From Bradyrhizobium betae (GTDB lineage: Bacteria; Pseudomonadota; Alphaproteobacteria; Rhizobiales; Xanthobacteraceae): DNA of 64,000 bases. Under the pieces are notes generated by a model that had not been told where the DNA came from, ran no database searches, and saw only the letters and a program-made list of their open reading frames with translations. Positions within the stretch are counted from its first letter, which is position 1. Each line of letters opens with the position of its first letter. The stretch is from positions 5,276,501-5,340,500 of the forward strand of contig NZ_CP044543.1 in assembly GCF_008932115.1 (NCBI RefSeq), read 5' to 3'. Positions 42,755 to 52,114 of the stretch are shown here, in pieces. Made by a program: the position numbers and the translations under genes.

Positions 42755-45157
42755 TCACTCCGCCGCTTCGACCTTCGCACCAACTTGGGCCTCGACCGGC
42801 TCGAGCGCTGCGGCGATGGCTTCGTCGACGCGCTCCAGCCAGATGAATTCGAGGTTGTCCCGCGCGCTCTGCGGGATGTCGTCATAGTCCCGCTTGTTGC
42901 GCGCCGGCAGCATCACCCGCTTCAAGCCGGCCGCGGCCGCAGCCACCACCTTCTCCTTGATGCCGCCGACCGGCAGCACCAGGCCGCGCAGCGAGATCTC
43001 GCCGGTCATCGCGGTGTCGCTGCGCACCGTGCGATTGGTGAGCAGTGACGTCAGCGCCGTGAACATCGCAACGCCCGCGCTCGGTCCGTCCTTCGGGGTT
43101 GCGCCCGCCGGGACGTGGACGTGGATGTCGCTCTTCTCGAACACCTGGGGATCGATGCCGAGCTGCGGCGCCTTGCTCTTCACCAGCGTCAGCGCGGCCT
43201 GCACGCTCTCGCGCATGACCTCGCCGAGCTGCCCGGTCAGGATCATGCCGCCGCGGCCGGGCACGCGCGAGGCCTCGATGAACAGGATGTCGCCGCCGAC
43301 CGGCGTCCAGGCAAGGCCGGTGGCCACGCCCGGAATGCTGGTGCGCTGCGCGATCTCGCCTTCGAAGCGCGGCTGGCCGAGCACGGTGGCGATATCCTTC
43401 GGGCTCACCACGACCTTCGCAGCCGAGCCTTCGGCGACCTGCACCGCGGCATGCCGGAACACCTTGCCGATCTCGCGCTCGAGGTTACGCACGCCGGCCT
43501 CGCGGGTGTAACCCTTGACGACCAGCTTCAGCGCCTCCGGCGTGATCTCGGCCTGCTCGGCCGTCAGGCCGTTGGCCTCCAGCTGCCGCCGCACCAGATA
43601 GCGCTTCGCGATCTCCAGCTTCTCCTCCTGGGTGTAGCCGGCGAGGCTGATAAGCTCCATGCGATCCAGCAGCGGACCCGGAATCTGGTCCAGCATGTTG
43701 GCCGTGGCGATGAACACGACGCGCGACAGGTCGAAGGGCACGCCCAGGTAATTGTCCCGGAACGTCCCGTTCTGCTCGGGGTCGAGCACCTCCAGCATGG
43801 CGGCGGAGGGATCGCCCTGCACGCCGCGGCCCATCTTGTCGATCTCGTCCAGCATCATGACGCAGTTGCGTGCGCCGGCCTTCTTGATGCCCTGGATGAC
43901 GTTGCCGGGCAGCGCGCCGATATAGGTGCGCCGATGACCGCGGATCTCGGCCTCGTCGTGCAGGCCACCGAGGCTGACGCGCACGAAGGGGCGATCCATC
44001 GCGCGGGCGATGGATTGGCCGAGCGAGGTCTTGCCGACGCCGGGCGGGCCGACGAAGCACAGGATCGGTGCCTTGCCCTGCGGGGCGAGCTTGCGCACCG
44101 CCAGATATTCGATGATGCGGCTCTTGATCTTCTCCAGGCCGAAATGATCGGCATCGAGGATGCGGCGCGCCTCCTTGATGTCGATCGGCTTCTCCGCGGG
44201 CAGCGCCCAGGGCAGCTCGATCAGCCAGTCGAGATAGGTGCGGACCATGCCGGCTTCGCCGGCAGCCTCCGGCATGCGCTCGTAACGGCGCAGCTCCTTC
44301 CTGGCGTGCGCGTCCGCCTCGGGCGGCATGTTGGCCTTGGTGATGGCAGCCGTCAGCTCGGCGACCTCGGCCGCCTTGCCGTCGCCTTCGCCCAGCTGGC
44401 GCTGGATGGTCGCCATCTGCTCGCGCAGGATCGCCTCGCGCTGCCGTTCGTCGAAGCTGGCGCGGGTCTTCTGGCCGATCTCGTTGCTGATGCGCAGCAC
44501 CTCCAGCCGTTCGGCCAGATGCTTCGACACCTTCTCGACGCGCAGGGTGAGGTCGATGGTTTCCAGCACCTCCTGCTTGTCCTGCGGTTTGATGTCCATG
44601 AACGATGTCGCCAGATCCGCCAGCGCGCCGGGCGCGGTGGTGCTCTGGAACATCGCGACCAGCTCGGGCGGGGCCTGCGGCAGCAGCTCGATCGCCTCGA
44701 TCGCCAGACGCTGCAGGTTCAGCGCGCGCGCCTCGATCTCGGGCGAGCTCGTGGTCGGCTCCGGGATCTGCTGGAAGCGTGCCGCCAGGAACGGCGTCCC
44801 CGGCAGGAAGTCGAGGATGCGTGCGCGCTGCACGCCCTGGCAGACGATGTGATGGGTGCCGTCGGGCGCGGTGATGTAGCGCACGATGTTGGCGATGGTC
44901 GCGACCCGGTAGAGATCGTCCGCGCCGGGCTCTTCGGTTTCCGGGCTGCGCTGCAGCACGATGCCGACAGGCCGCTGCTCGCGCAGCGCCTGCTGGGCGG
45001 CGGCGACCGACTTCGGCCGCGCGATCGCGATCGGCGCGATGGCGCCGGGGAACAGCACCATCTCACGGACGGGGATGATGATCAGTGCGTCGTCGGGGAT
45101 CTTCACGTCGGACTCGGTGGAATTGGTCTGTGAATTATTCATCTGTTCGGTGGCCAT
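42755..45157 (-). CDS. lon: ATP-dependent Lon protease
   Basis: An 800-aa LonA-type protease. It has an N-terminal substrate domain (VLFPGAIAPIAI), AAA+ module with Walker A GPPGVGKTS and Walker B MMLDEIDK, and a C-terminal protease domain with Ser in KDGPSAG and Lys in GGIKEK. It is 8 bp downstream of an Hsp20 gene on the same strand and convergent with HU. The Hsp20-Lon pairing suggests a stress-linked extra Lon rather than the usual clpX-lon-hup arrangement. That it is a second copy is inferred. Confidence 0.95.
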   Translation of the reverse strand: MATEQMNNSQTNSTESDVKIPDDALIIIPVREMVLFPGAIAPIAIARPKSVAAAQQALREQRPVGIVLQRSPETEEPGADDLYRVATIANIVRYITAPDGTHHIVCQGVQRARILDFLPGTPFLAARFQQIPEPTTSSPEIEARALNLQRLAIEAIELLPQAPPELVAMFQSTTAPGALADLATSFMDIKPQDKQEVLETIDLTLRVEKVSKHLAERLEVLRISNEIGQKTRASFDERQREAILREQMATIQRQLGEGDGKAAEVAELTAAITKANMPPEADAHARKELRRYERMPEAAGEAGMVRTYLDWLIELPWALPAEKPIDIKEARRILDADHFGLEKIKSRIIEYLAVRKLAPQGKAPILCFVGPPGVGKTSLGQSIARAMDRPFVRVSLGGLHDEAEIRGHRRTYIGALPGNVIQGIKKAGARNCVMMLDEIDKMGRGVQGDPSAAMLEVLDPEQNGTFRDNYLGVPFDLSRVVFIATANMLDQIPGPLLDRMELISLAGYTQEEKLEIAKRYLVRRQLEANGLTAEQAEITPEALKLVVKGYTREAGVRNLEREIGKVFRHAAVQVAEGSAAKVVVSPKDIATVLGQPRFEGEIAQRTSIPGVATGLAWTPVGGDILFIEASRVPGRGGMILTGQLGEVMRESVQAALTLVKSKAPQLGIDPQVFEKSDIHVHVPAGATPKDGPSAGVAMFTALTSLLTNRTVRSDTAMTGEISLRGLVLPVGGIKEKVVAAAAAGLKRVMLPARNKRDYDDIPQSARDNLEFIWLERVDEAIAAALEPVEAQVGAKVEAAE

Positions 45158-45165
45158 GATCGACC

Positions 45166-45549
45166 TCAGGATTTGGCGAGGCGCAGTGCGACGCAGCCGT
45201 CCATCACGAAGCGGCTGATGGCGTAGCGGCCGAGAGGCAATGCAATGCGGCGCTCGAAACGCCCCTGCGGCAGCTCGAGCCGGAGGATGCGGGCGTTGCG
45301 AAGCTCCGGCGGAAGCGTCCGCTGGCCGGAGACGACGAGCACGCCGTCATGGATGACCGTCTCGACATTGTCCGGATTGACGCCGGGAAGCGCCACCAGG
45401 ATCAAGAGTTCATGCTCGGTCTCGAGCACGTCGATCGGCGGCTCCCAGCAGGCGTCCTGGCGGCCGAACTGCTGGCGCAGCCGGTCGGCGCGGGTCAGCT
45501 GGTCCAGGGCTTCGGACAGCATCCAGTTGAGAGGATTTTTGGGTTGCAT
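45166..45549 (-). CDS. Small heat-shock protein, Hsp20 family
   Basis: A 127-aa alpha-crystallin-domain protein: DACWEPPIDVLETEHELLILVALPGVNPDNVE and DGVLVVSGQR are the core, and GRFERRIALPLG the later strand. The C-terminal I-x-I anchor is weak. It acts as a holdase for unfolded proteins, and its product may deliver clients to the Lon encoded immediately downstream. Confidence 0.9.
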   Translation of the reverse strand: MQPKNPLNWMLSEALDQLTRADRLRQQFGRQDACWEPPIDVLETEHELLILVALPGVNPDNVETVIHDGVLVVSGQRTLPPELRNARILRLELPQGRFERRIALPLGRYAISRFVMDGCVALRLAKS

Positions 45550-45680
45550 GGCAAGACTCGGTGGAAGGCGCTGCGGTTGGAAAACAAGGATATGGGGACG
45601 GTTCCCCGGAATTCCAGCATCGCGCGTTTGGAGCATGCCTGCCTCTCGAACCGGTAGAGGCCCCTTGCAATCAGACGCAT

Positions 45681-45709
45681 CGACGCCGCGGAGATGTTCC
45701 GCGGCGTCG
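45681..45709 (-). terminator. Hairpin after the ferritin-like gene
   Basis: A 12-bp perfect inverted repeat (CGACGCCGCGGA and complement, five-base loop) lies 28 bp downstream of the stop of the minus-strand gene at 45738. No good U-run follows, so this is a probable terminator. Confidence 0.5.
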
Positions 45710-45737
45710 AAGGCAACAGTTGGGCGCTGTGGCCGTA

Positions 45738-46307
45738 TCAGGCGGCGGCGCGGTATTCCTCTTCCGCTTCGAGGTTGATGACGGAGGTGGCAAGCTCGGT
45801 CAGCGACAGATCGGTCGCCTCTTCCTCGTCCAGCGTCGCCTGGAGCAGCCTGGCTGCCTCCGGCATGCCGAGCTCCTCGGCCCAGGTGCGCAGCGTGCCG
45901 TAGCGGGAGATCTCGTAGTGTTCGACGGCTTGCGCGGCCGCGAGCAGGCCGGCGTCGAGGGCAGGGGCGTTCTTGAAATCCTTCATGATCTCGGCGCCCT
46001 CGTCGGTGATGCCGTTGATGGCTTCGCAGGGCTTGCCGCGCGCGGGCTTGCCCAGCAGCTTGAAGATCTGGTCGAGACGTTTGACCTGGCCCTGGGTCTC
46101 GCGCAGATGCTTGTTGAAGGCCGCCGCGAGGTCCTTCGAATGGGCGGCCTTGGCCATCTTGGGCAGCGTCTTGATGATCTTGTTCTCGGCGTAATAGATG
46201 TCCTTGAGCGTCTCCAGGAACAGGTCGCTCAGCATCTTCGGCGCCTGACGCGGACGGCGCGCCGCGGTCTTTTTCGCGTTCGCACGTTTCTTTGCTCGCT
46301 TAGCCAT
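45738..46307 (-). CDS. Ferritin-like DUF892 protein (YciE/YciF family)
   Basis: A 189-aa protein. The basic Ala/Lys/Arg N-terminal tail (res 1-24) resembles a DNA-binding extension. The four-helix core holds LKDIYYAENKI, AAQAVEHYEISRYG and TLDEEEATDLSLTEL, with the E and H ligands of the di-iron site. Such proteins are induced by stress. AAGAGGAGG precedes the ATG. Confidence 0.9.
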   Translation of the reverse strand: MAKRAKKRANAKKTAARRPRQAPKMLSDLFLETLKDIYYAENKIIKTLPKMAKAAHSKDLAAAFNKHLRETQGQVKRLDQIFKLLGKPARGKPCEAINGITDEGAEIMKDFKNAPALDAGLLAAAQAVEHYEISRYGTLRTWAEELGMPEAARLLQATLDEEEATDLSLTELATSVINLEAEEEYRAAA

Positions 46308-46449
46308 AAATCCTCCTCTTGAGGAGAACGGGAATGCGTTCCCATCCTCAATCCACGCGCGATCAAGACTCTGCGAGGGCAATTGTTCCTCGCGAAGGCC
46401 GCCGCGAGCCGTTATGGATGGCGCCACATTTCGCCTGAGACCCATCCGC

Positions 46450-47076
46450 ATGCTCGATTTCGCCCTGTCCGCTTTCGTGACGCTGCTGCTGGTGATCGAT
46501 CCCGTCGGTCTCGCGCCGGCCTTCCTGGCCGCGACCGGGGGCATGCCCGACGCGGTCAAGCGCACCATTGCATGGCGTGCGCCGCTGATCGGGGCGTCGA
46601 TCCTGGTGGTGATCGCGCTGGCCGGAAACTGGCTGCTCCGCCAGCTCGGGATCGGCATTCCCGCCTTCCAGATCGCCGGCGGGCTACTGCTGTTCGGCGT
46701 GTCCTACCAGATGATCTTCGGCGACCGTCCGCATCGAGAGGCGCGCGAGGCCGACAAGGCCACCGCGGAGCATGCCTCCGACGTCGCGGTATTCCCCCTG
46801 GCCATCCCCATGATGGCGGGCCCCGGCGCGATCGCGACCACGCTGCTGCTGACGGGCGATGCCGGCTACGGGACGAGGCTCGCGATCATCATCGCGGTCG
46901 TCGTCTCCGTCTGCCTGCTCTGCATGCTTTGCTTCGTCTCGGCTCACCTGATCGCGCGCAGCCTCGGGCGGACCGGCAATGCCGTGCTCTCGCGCGTGCT
47001 CGGCATGCTGCTCGCGGCCTATTCGGTGCAGTTCGTGATCAACGGGATCGCGGCCGTTCGGGCAAGCCTGTCGTAG
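46450..47076 (+). CDS. MarC-family membrane protein
   Basis: A 208-aa protein with six membrane segments. It carries the MarC pattern VIDPVGLAPAFLA near the N-terminus and PLAIPMMAGPGAIATTLLL mid-protein. The start at MLDFALSA avoids a hydrophilic extension. Physiological role unknown; the family was named for the marRAB region but is not shown to give resistance. Confidence 0.88.
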   Translation: MLDFALSAFVTLLLVIDPVGLAPAFLAATGGMPDAVKRTIAWRAPLIGASILVVIALAGNWLLRQLGIGIPAFQIAGGLLLFGVSYQMIFGDRPHREAREADKATAEHASDVAVFPLAIPMMAGPGAIATTLLLTGDAGYGTRLAIIIAVVVSVCLLCMLCFVSAHLIARSLGRTGNAVLSRVLGMLLAAYSVQFVINGIAAVRASLS

Positions 47077-47246
47077 ATCTGTGATAATCCGGTAATCTGT
47101 TGATTTGACGCTCTATTTCAGGGCTTGGCGGGGCCACCGGGAAGACGGCCGCCGATCCGGGCCGCTTTCGCTTGCGCTGCCATATTGCTTTGACGTACTC
47201 CCGGTCTAACAAACGCCCATCGCCAGTAAGTCGAGATGAAATCGGG

Positions 47247-47900
47247 ATGTCGATGACAGCGGACGAACTCGCAAAGAGACAGGCCATCATCGACGCCTGC
47301 CGCCGCATGAACGCGCTCGGCATCAACCAGGGCACATCAGGCAATATCAGCGTCCGGCATGCGGACGGGCTGCTGGTCACGCCCACCAGCGTGCCCTATG
47401 AGGCCATGACGCCCGACCAGATCGTGTTCATGACCATGGACGGCGCGCATACGCTCGGTCAGAAGCCGTCGAGCGAATGGCGCTTCCATCGCGACATCCT
47501 GCAGTCGCGCGCCGACGTCGACGCCGTCGTTCATGCCCATCCGACCTATTGCACCATCCTGGCGATCATGGGCATGGAAATTCCGCCCGTGCACTACATG
47601 ATCGCGGCCGCGGGCGGCGACAGCATCCGCTGCGCGCCCTACGCGACCTTCGGCACGGCCGAGCTGTCCGGGCACGCGGTGCGGGCGCTGCAGGGGCGGC
47701 TTGCCTGCCTGCTCGACCACCACGGCATGATCGCGATCGGCAGGACGCTCGACAAGGCGATGTGGCTCGCCGTCGAGGTCGAGACGCTGGCGCGGCAATA
47801 TCATGGCTGTCTCCAGATCGGGACGCCGCCGCTGCTTCCCAGTGACGAGATCGAACGGGTCCGCCAGCGCATGGCCGGCTACGGCCTGTCGGAAGGGTAG
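47247..47900 (+). CDS. Class II aldolase/adducin-family protein (FucA-like)
   Basis: A 217-aa zinc enzyme. The zinc ligands are in VVHAHPTYCTIL and LDHHGMIAIG, and NQGTSGNISVR is the phosphate-binding N-terminal motif. The reaction is probably cleavage of a sugar phosphate such as L-fuculose 1-phosphate. No sugar cluster is adjacent. It is 12 bp upstream of the ClC-type gene. Confidence 0.88.
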   Translation: MSMTADELAKRQAIIDACRRMNALGINQGTSGNISVRHADGLLVTPTSVPYEAMTPDQIVFMTMDGAHTLGQKPSSEWRFHRDILQSRADVDAVVHAHPTYCTILAIMGMEIPPVHYMIAAAGGDSIRCAPYATFGTAELSGHAVRALQGRLACLLDHHGMIAIGRTLDKAMWLAVEVETLARQYHGCLQIGTPPLLPSDEIERVRQRMAGYGLSEG

Positions 47901-47912
47901 GACGGGCAGACG

Positions 47913-49700
47913 GTGTTGGTGCGCCTCAGGCATATCGTCGACGGCAAGGGATCGAACCGCGTCATGGTTCGGCTGCGCGCGCTTCTGCGCAGCAACGAGT
48001 TCTACCTGATCCCGCTGGCGCTCGTGATCGGCACGCTGGCCGGCGCCATCGTGACGCTGATGGCCGAGATCGCGCAGATCGCCCACATGGTGATCTACGG
48101 CATTCCCGTCGACGTGCGCCTGTCGGCCAATGCCCGTGTGAGTCCCTGGGCGGCGCTGATTGCGCCCGCGCTCGGCGGTCTCTCGCTTGGCGTCATGGAA
48201 TGGTGGCGGCGGCGGCTGAAGATATCGAACGCGGTCGACCCGATCGAAGCCAACGCGTTGCGCGGCGGCAATCTGTCGATGCGCGACAGCGTGGTGGTGT
48301 CGAGCCAGACGCTGATCTCCAACGGTTGCGGTGCCTCGGTCGGCCTCGAGGCCGGCTATACCCAGATCGGTTCGGGCATCGCCTCGCTGTTCGGCAAGTT
48401 CTTCAATCTGCGCCGCAACGATCTGCGCCTGATCGTCGGCTGCGGCGCAGCCGCCGCGATCGCCGCAGCCTTCGGTGCGCCGATCACCGGCGCCTTCTAC
48501 GCCTGCGAGCTGATCGTCGGCGTCTATTCGGTCGGCAGCGCCGCGCCGATCCTGGCCGCCTCGCTCGCGGGCGCGCTGACCGCGCAATGGCTTGGCGGCG
48601 CGCCATATTCCCTTGAGATACCCAAGGTCAGCGCTGTCGGCGTCGAGCAATATCTGGCGCTGATCGGGCTCGCGCTCGTCACCAGCGGCGTCGGCATCGC
48701 CGTGATGCGGTCGTCCTCGATGTTCGAACGGCTGTTCGCCTGGCTGCCGGTCTGGCTGCGCCCGGCGATCGGCGGCCTCGTCGTCGGCGGCTTTGCCATT
48801 GTCACGCCGCAGGTGCTGGCGGCCGGCCATGGCGCCATGGTGCTCGATCTGTTTCACGACATGACGATCGGCCTCATTGCGCTGATCATCGCCCTGAAGG
48901 TGACGGCCTGCCTGATCTCGCTCGCCTCGGGATTTCGCGGCGGTCTGTTCTTCGCCTCGCTGTTCGTCGGCAGCCTGATCGGAAAGTTCTTTGCCGCGGT
49001 GCTGTTGCTGATCAGCCCGAACTTCGTCATCGATCCGCTGGTCGCGATGCTGACGGGCATGGCGACGCTCGGCGTCGCCATCGTCGGCGGCCCGCTGACC
49101 ATGTCGTTCCTCGTGCTCGAGATGACCCGCAATGTCGATGTCACCGCCGTGGTGCTGGCGGGCTGCATCGTCACCTCGATCTGCGTCCGCTTTATGTTCG
49201 GCCATTCCTTCTCGACCTGGCGCCTGCATCTGCGCGGCGAGACCATCCGCAGCGCCAACGACGTCGGCTGGCTGCGCAACCTCACCGTCGAGCGGCTGAT
49301 GCGCTCCGACGTCGGCAAGGTGCCGTCGACCACGACGATCGCCGCGGTCCGCCGCGAATTCGCGCTGGGCTCGCGGCCCGGAATCGTGATCGTCAACAAT
49401 GCCGACGAATATGTCGGTCTCGTCCTGCTGCCCGACCTGTTCTCCGGCGATCTCGACAGCATCGCCGACGATATCCAGGTGATCGAGCTCGCCCGCCTGA
49501 CCGAGATCGTGCTGATCCCGGAGATGAACGTGAAGTCGGCGATGGCGGTGTTCGACGAGGCGGAAGCCGAGATGCTGGCGGTGGTCGATTCCACCGACAG
49601 CCGCAAGGTCGTCGGCTTCCTCACCGAGACCTTCGCCCGCCGCCGCTACGTCGAGGAGATCGACAAGGCCACGCGCGGCGTGCTGGGGGCGCTGTCCTGA
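47913..49700 (+). CDS. ClC-type chloride channel/transporter with CBS domains
   Basis: A 595-aa protein. The membrane part is ~res 25-440 with 10 or more helices. The ClC filter segment reads GLEAGYTQIGSG, keeping the gating Glu. The usual GSGIP motif is replaced by AVDPIEANAL, and the GxFxP-type motif is GGLFFASLF. The C-terminal ~150 residues contain two CBS-like repeats. The GTG start follows the aldolase gene by 12 bp; an ATG at 47964 is possible. Ion selectivity is uncertain because the Ser motif is missing. Confidence 0.85.
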   Translation: MLVRLRHIVDGKGSNRVMVRLRALLRSNEFYLIPLALVIGTLAGAIVTLMAEIAQIAHMVIYGIPVDVRLSANARVSPWAALIAPALGGLSLGVMEWWRRRLKISNAVDPIEANALRGGNLSMRDSVVVSSQTLISNGCGASVGLEAGYTQIGSGIASLFGKFFNLRRNDLRLIVGCGAAAAIAAAFGAPITGAFYACELIVGVYSVGSAAPILAASLAGALTAQWLGGAPYSLEIPKVSAVGVEQYLALIGLALVTSGVGIAVMRSSSMFERLFAWLPVWLRPAIGGLVVGGFAIVTPQVLAAGHGAMVLDLFHDMTIGLIALIIALKVTACLISLASGFRGGLFFASLFVGSLIGKFFAAVLLLISPNFVIDPLVAMLTGMATLGVAIVGGPLTMSFLVLEMTRNVDVTAVVLAGCIVTSICVRFMFGHSFSTWRLHLRGETIRSANDVGWLRNLTVERLMRSDVGKVPSTTTIAAVRREFALGSRPGIVIVNNADEYVGLVLLPDLFSGDLDSIADDIQVIELARLTEIVLIPEMNVKSAMAVFDEAEAEMLAVVDSTDSRKVVGFLTETFARRRYVEEIDKATRGVLGALS

Positions 49701-49725
49701 AGCGCGCGCCGCCGTCCCTGCGCAG

Positions 49726-49983
49726 CTATCGCCCTGGCTGAGACGGGGAGGCGACGACGCAGGCGACGATCCGACGGACCAGTGGTAGCACCATCAGCAG
49801 GGTTGGAAAAGCGACGAGCCATGACAGCGTCCAAGCGCCCGGCCAAGTGGCCAGGAACGCCGGCGTTGCGCCGAGGCTCCGAAGCGTGGAAATGACCGAC
49901 ACCACGGCCGTCATGAGGATGGACAGCACAAATGGCATCACGATCGGCGCGTAGCGCGCCGGCAGTTTGCGAACCGCAATCAT
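49726..49983 (-). CDS. DUF2798 family membrane protein
   Basis: An 85-aa protein with two membrane helices. It follows the DUF2798 pattern KLPARYAPIVMPFVLSILMT...TWPGAWTLSWLVAFP...VRRIV. Function unknown. It is convergent with the ClC-type gene. Confidence 0.8.
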   Translation of the reverse strand: MIAVRKLPARYAPIVMPFVLSILMTAVVSVISTLRSLGATPAFLATWPGAWTLSWLVAFPTLLMVLPLVRRIVACVVASPSQPGR

Positions 49984-50271
49984 CTGATTTCGCTTAAGAA
50001 AAAGTACGCGTCAGTCACGGTGAACCTTGAAAGTGCATCGATCCCGACGACGTCGGTTGATGCGTTGGTTCACGTAAACGCTTACGACAACCGAAAAACG
50101 GCGCGGCTGTTCATTATCCGCTCAGGTTGTGTGGCGCAAGCTCGATCTGGAAGTTCGGTTTACTATCGTTCAAACGTGGCAGATTGCCGCGATCATGGAA
50201 CCATTTCGGTGGTTTGCTCGTTTCATATCGTTTGAATTTGTCGCTTTGGGCGAGAACAGAGGAAGGTCAAG

Positions 50272-50700
50272 ATGAGTGCTAGACCGATGATTTCCGCGTC
50301 CGGCCGCAAGACCGTGATGGCCGCGTTCGCAAGCCTCGCCCTGTTCACGGCCTCCGCCGCGCCGTCCGCGGCAGCGTCGTCCGGCACGCCAGCGAAGGCG
50401 GCCGTCGCCGGTCAGGCCGCGTCCGACGCCACCGACTTCAGCGCCGCCAAACGTCGCCGCTATTATCGCCGCGGTCCGAACGGTGCGGCCCTTGCCATCA
50501 TGGGCGCGGCGACGGGCCTCGCGATCGGAGCGATCGCCGAAAGCCGCCGCCGCGAGTATTACGAGAACCAGTACTATTATGATCGCGGCCCCGGGTACTA
50601 TGGTGGTCCCGCCTACGCACCGGCCCCCTACTACCGGCAGCCTTACTACGGCGGCGGAGGCTATCGTGACCCGCGCGTCTACGGCGATCCGCGCTATTGA
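50272..50700 (+). CDS. Exported Tyr/Gly-rich protein
   Basis: A 142-aa protein. The N-terminal region is a long Ala-rich export signal (to ~res 35). A glycine-zipper-like hydrophobic segment GAALAIMGAATGLAIGAIAE follows, then a Tyr/Pro/Gly/Arg-rich tail (YYENQYYYDRGPGYYGG). This resembles small outer-membrane or surface-associated rhizobial proteins. GAGG is upstream of the ATG. No defined function. Confidence 0.7.
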   Translation: MSARPMISASGRKTVMAAFASLALFTASAAPSAAASSGTPAKAAVAGQAASDATDFSAAKRRRYYRRGPNGAALAIMGAATGLAIGAIAESRRREYYENQYYYDRGPGYYGGPAYAPAPYYRQPYYGGGGYRDPRVYGDPRY

Positions 50701-51167
50701 CGCGCAGGAACGCCCCGTAGCCCGGATTGCGCCTGCATCCGGGCTACGAGCCCTTGCGACCCGACGGGCAAAACACCTGCCAAGGCAGTCAACCCCTTCC
50801 GCCGAAAATATTCCACTTTACCGAAATTCGGAAATGGCGTATGTAGCGCCCATCCCGGCTCATCCTTGAGGGGCGATCGTACGTCGTCACGATATGCGAG
50901 CCGGGCCTGCGGTGGACGCGGCAGCGTCGTGCGCGAGAGGTCCGGGCAGGGCGGGTAGTCCCTGTGAGCCCGCGGCCACGTGCGGACGAGCGGCGCCGAA
51001 GCGTACGGCAAAACCGTGTGGTCCTGGCCGTCGTTGCTACGGTCAAGCCATCTGCGGAGATGCGCGCGAGCCCAACCGGGCGGACGGCATCGTCAATTCG
51101 CGGGGGCGAGGGAGGCCAGAAGGAAGTTCGGCTCCCGGGAGAGCACGGCATAAGCCGTCCGACCATC

Positions 51168-51298
51168 GCGCAGGGAAGGCCGAGTGATCGGCGACACCTG
51201 TATGCTGCTGTGCGGTTTTCCTGCGTGTGCTTTTCGCGCAGCGGACCGCGGGTGCCTGTCGGCACCCGGTCTTCCCTGCGCCCTCTTGGACAAGAGGG
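51168..51298. repeat. Nested inverted repeats in the non-coding block
   Basis: Three stems: an outer 14-bp near-perfect stem enclosing the 7-bp GGGTGCC hairpin, and an adjacent 8-bp CCCTCTTG hairpin. Together they would fold into a compact RNA or cruciform. Confidence 0.6.
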
Positions 51299-51402
51299 TG
51301 GAGCGACCAAGCAAAACTCGGGCGAAATGCGCCGCGAGGCTGCGAAGGTGTGTCTGCAATTCAAAGTGCGAACCAAAAGAGCGACGCCACTGCGTCATAC
51401 TC

Positions 51403-51482
51403 CGTCATTGCGAGCGCAGCGAAGCAATCCAGAGTCTTTCCGCGGAGGGATTCTGGATTGCTTCGCTACGCTCGCAATGACG
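51403..51482. repeat. Dispersed palindromic repeat, family B, copy 2
   Basis: An 80-bp hairpin with arms of ~31 bp (CGTCATTGCGAGCGCAGCGA and complement) and a centre containing GTCTTTCCGCGGAGG. It closely matches 12680-12760. Confidence 0.82.
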
Positions 51483-51735
51483 ATGTTGAGCGAGTGTGCG
51501 CCACTCCATCACCGTCACCCCCGCGCAACCGCGAAGCGGTTGTCGCTGGGGGCGGCCGCTTCTTCAGCGGCCCTCGAAGGGCGACAGCCCAGCTGCATCC
51601 TCGGCCGTGCATCCTTCGAGGCTCGGCGAATTTTTCGGTCTCGGCTAAATATTCGACAATCGTTCGAGCAGGCCCGATGGACTCGACCGGCGCAATCCGG
51701 TTCAATGGGTGCAATTGAGGCCTTAGGCGACAACG

Positions 51736-52014
51736 ATGTCGAAATATCTGCTGATCTTTCTCCTGATCGCATCGCCGGCCATGGCGCAGGTCAAGCTCAC
51801 GCCAAAGACCTCGGCGGCGCATCCGGACCCCTGCGCCCCGATCGGGCGGACCGCGGACGGCAAGCTGGTCTATTCCATGAAATGCGAGAACCTGCCGGCG
51901 CCGCCGCTGCCACCGCCGCAGGCGGAATTGAAGGAGGCGCCGCAGCCTGCCGCCGAGTCCGAGCCGGAGACGCGCCGGAGCGGCATTTTCGGCTGGTCCT
52001 ACGACCGCAGGTGA
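51736..52014 (+). CDS. Small exported Pro-rich protein
   Basis: A 92-aa protein with signal peptide (res 1-18, AMAQ). A short domain with two Cys (PDPCAPIG, MKCENL) and a Pro/Glu-rich tail ending in GIFGWSYDRR follow. No known family. It lies upstream of, but separate from, the purine gene cluster. Confidence 0.6.
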   Translation: MSKYLLIFLLIASPAMAQVKLTPKTSAAHPDPCAPIGRTADGKLVYSMKCENLPAPPLPPPQAELKEAPQPAAESEPETRRSGIFGWSYDRR

Positions 52015-52114
52015 CGTGAGGTGACTTGCCGCGCCACTTGCGCCAAGCCCTCTGGAATGCTCTTTGCTTGAAAATTCCCCGTGGGGCCTTTGGCCTCCGA
52101 TCCAGAGAGATGAG

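Larger units (their letters stand above)
50701..51735. other. 1-kb structured non-coding region
   Basis: No frame here looks like a real protein; several short frames exist on both strands because of high GC. The interval 51168-51298 is rich in nested inverted repeats. GCGCAGGGAAGGCC (51168-51181) pairs with GGTCTTCCCTGCGC (51268-51281) with one mismatch. GGGTGCC-TGTC-GGCACCC lies at 51250-51267 and CCCTCTTG-GA-CAAGAGGG at 51281-51298. It is followed by the family B palindrome. I recall similar long non-coding blocks recurring in Bradyrhizobium genomes. Confidence 0.5.

Noticed and set aside
45541..45558. GGGTTGCATGGCA at the Hsp20 start as a third copy of the 20-bp motif
   Set aside because: Only about 12 of 18 positions match, and the match overlaps the start codon and first codons.
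50020..50235. A 71-codon plus-strand frame
   Set aside because: No ribosome site, irregular codon use and no protein-like features; treated as intergenic.
50894..51480. Several short frames inside the non-coding block
   Set aside because: They run across hairpins and the REP-like repeat, with no consistent coding signal.
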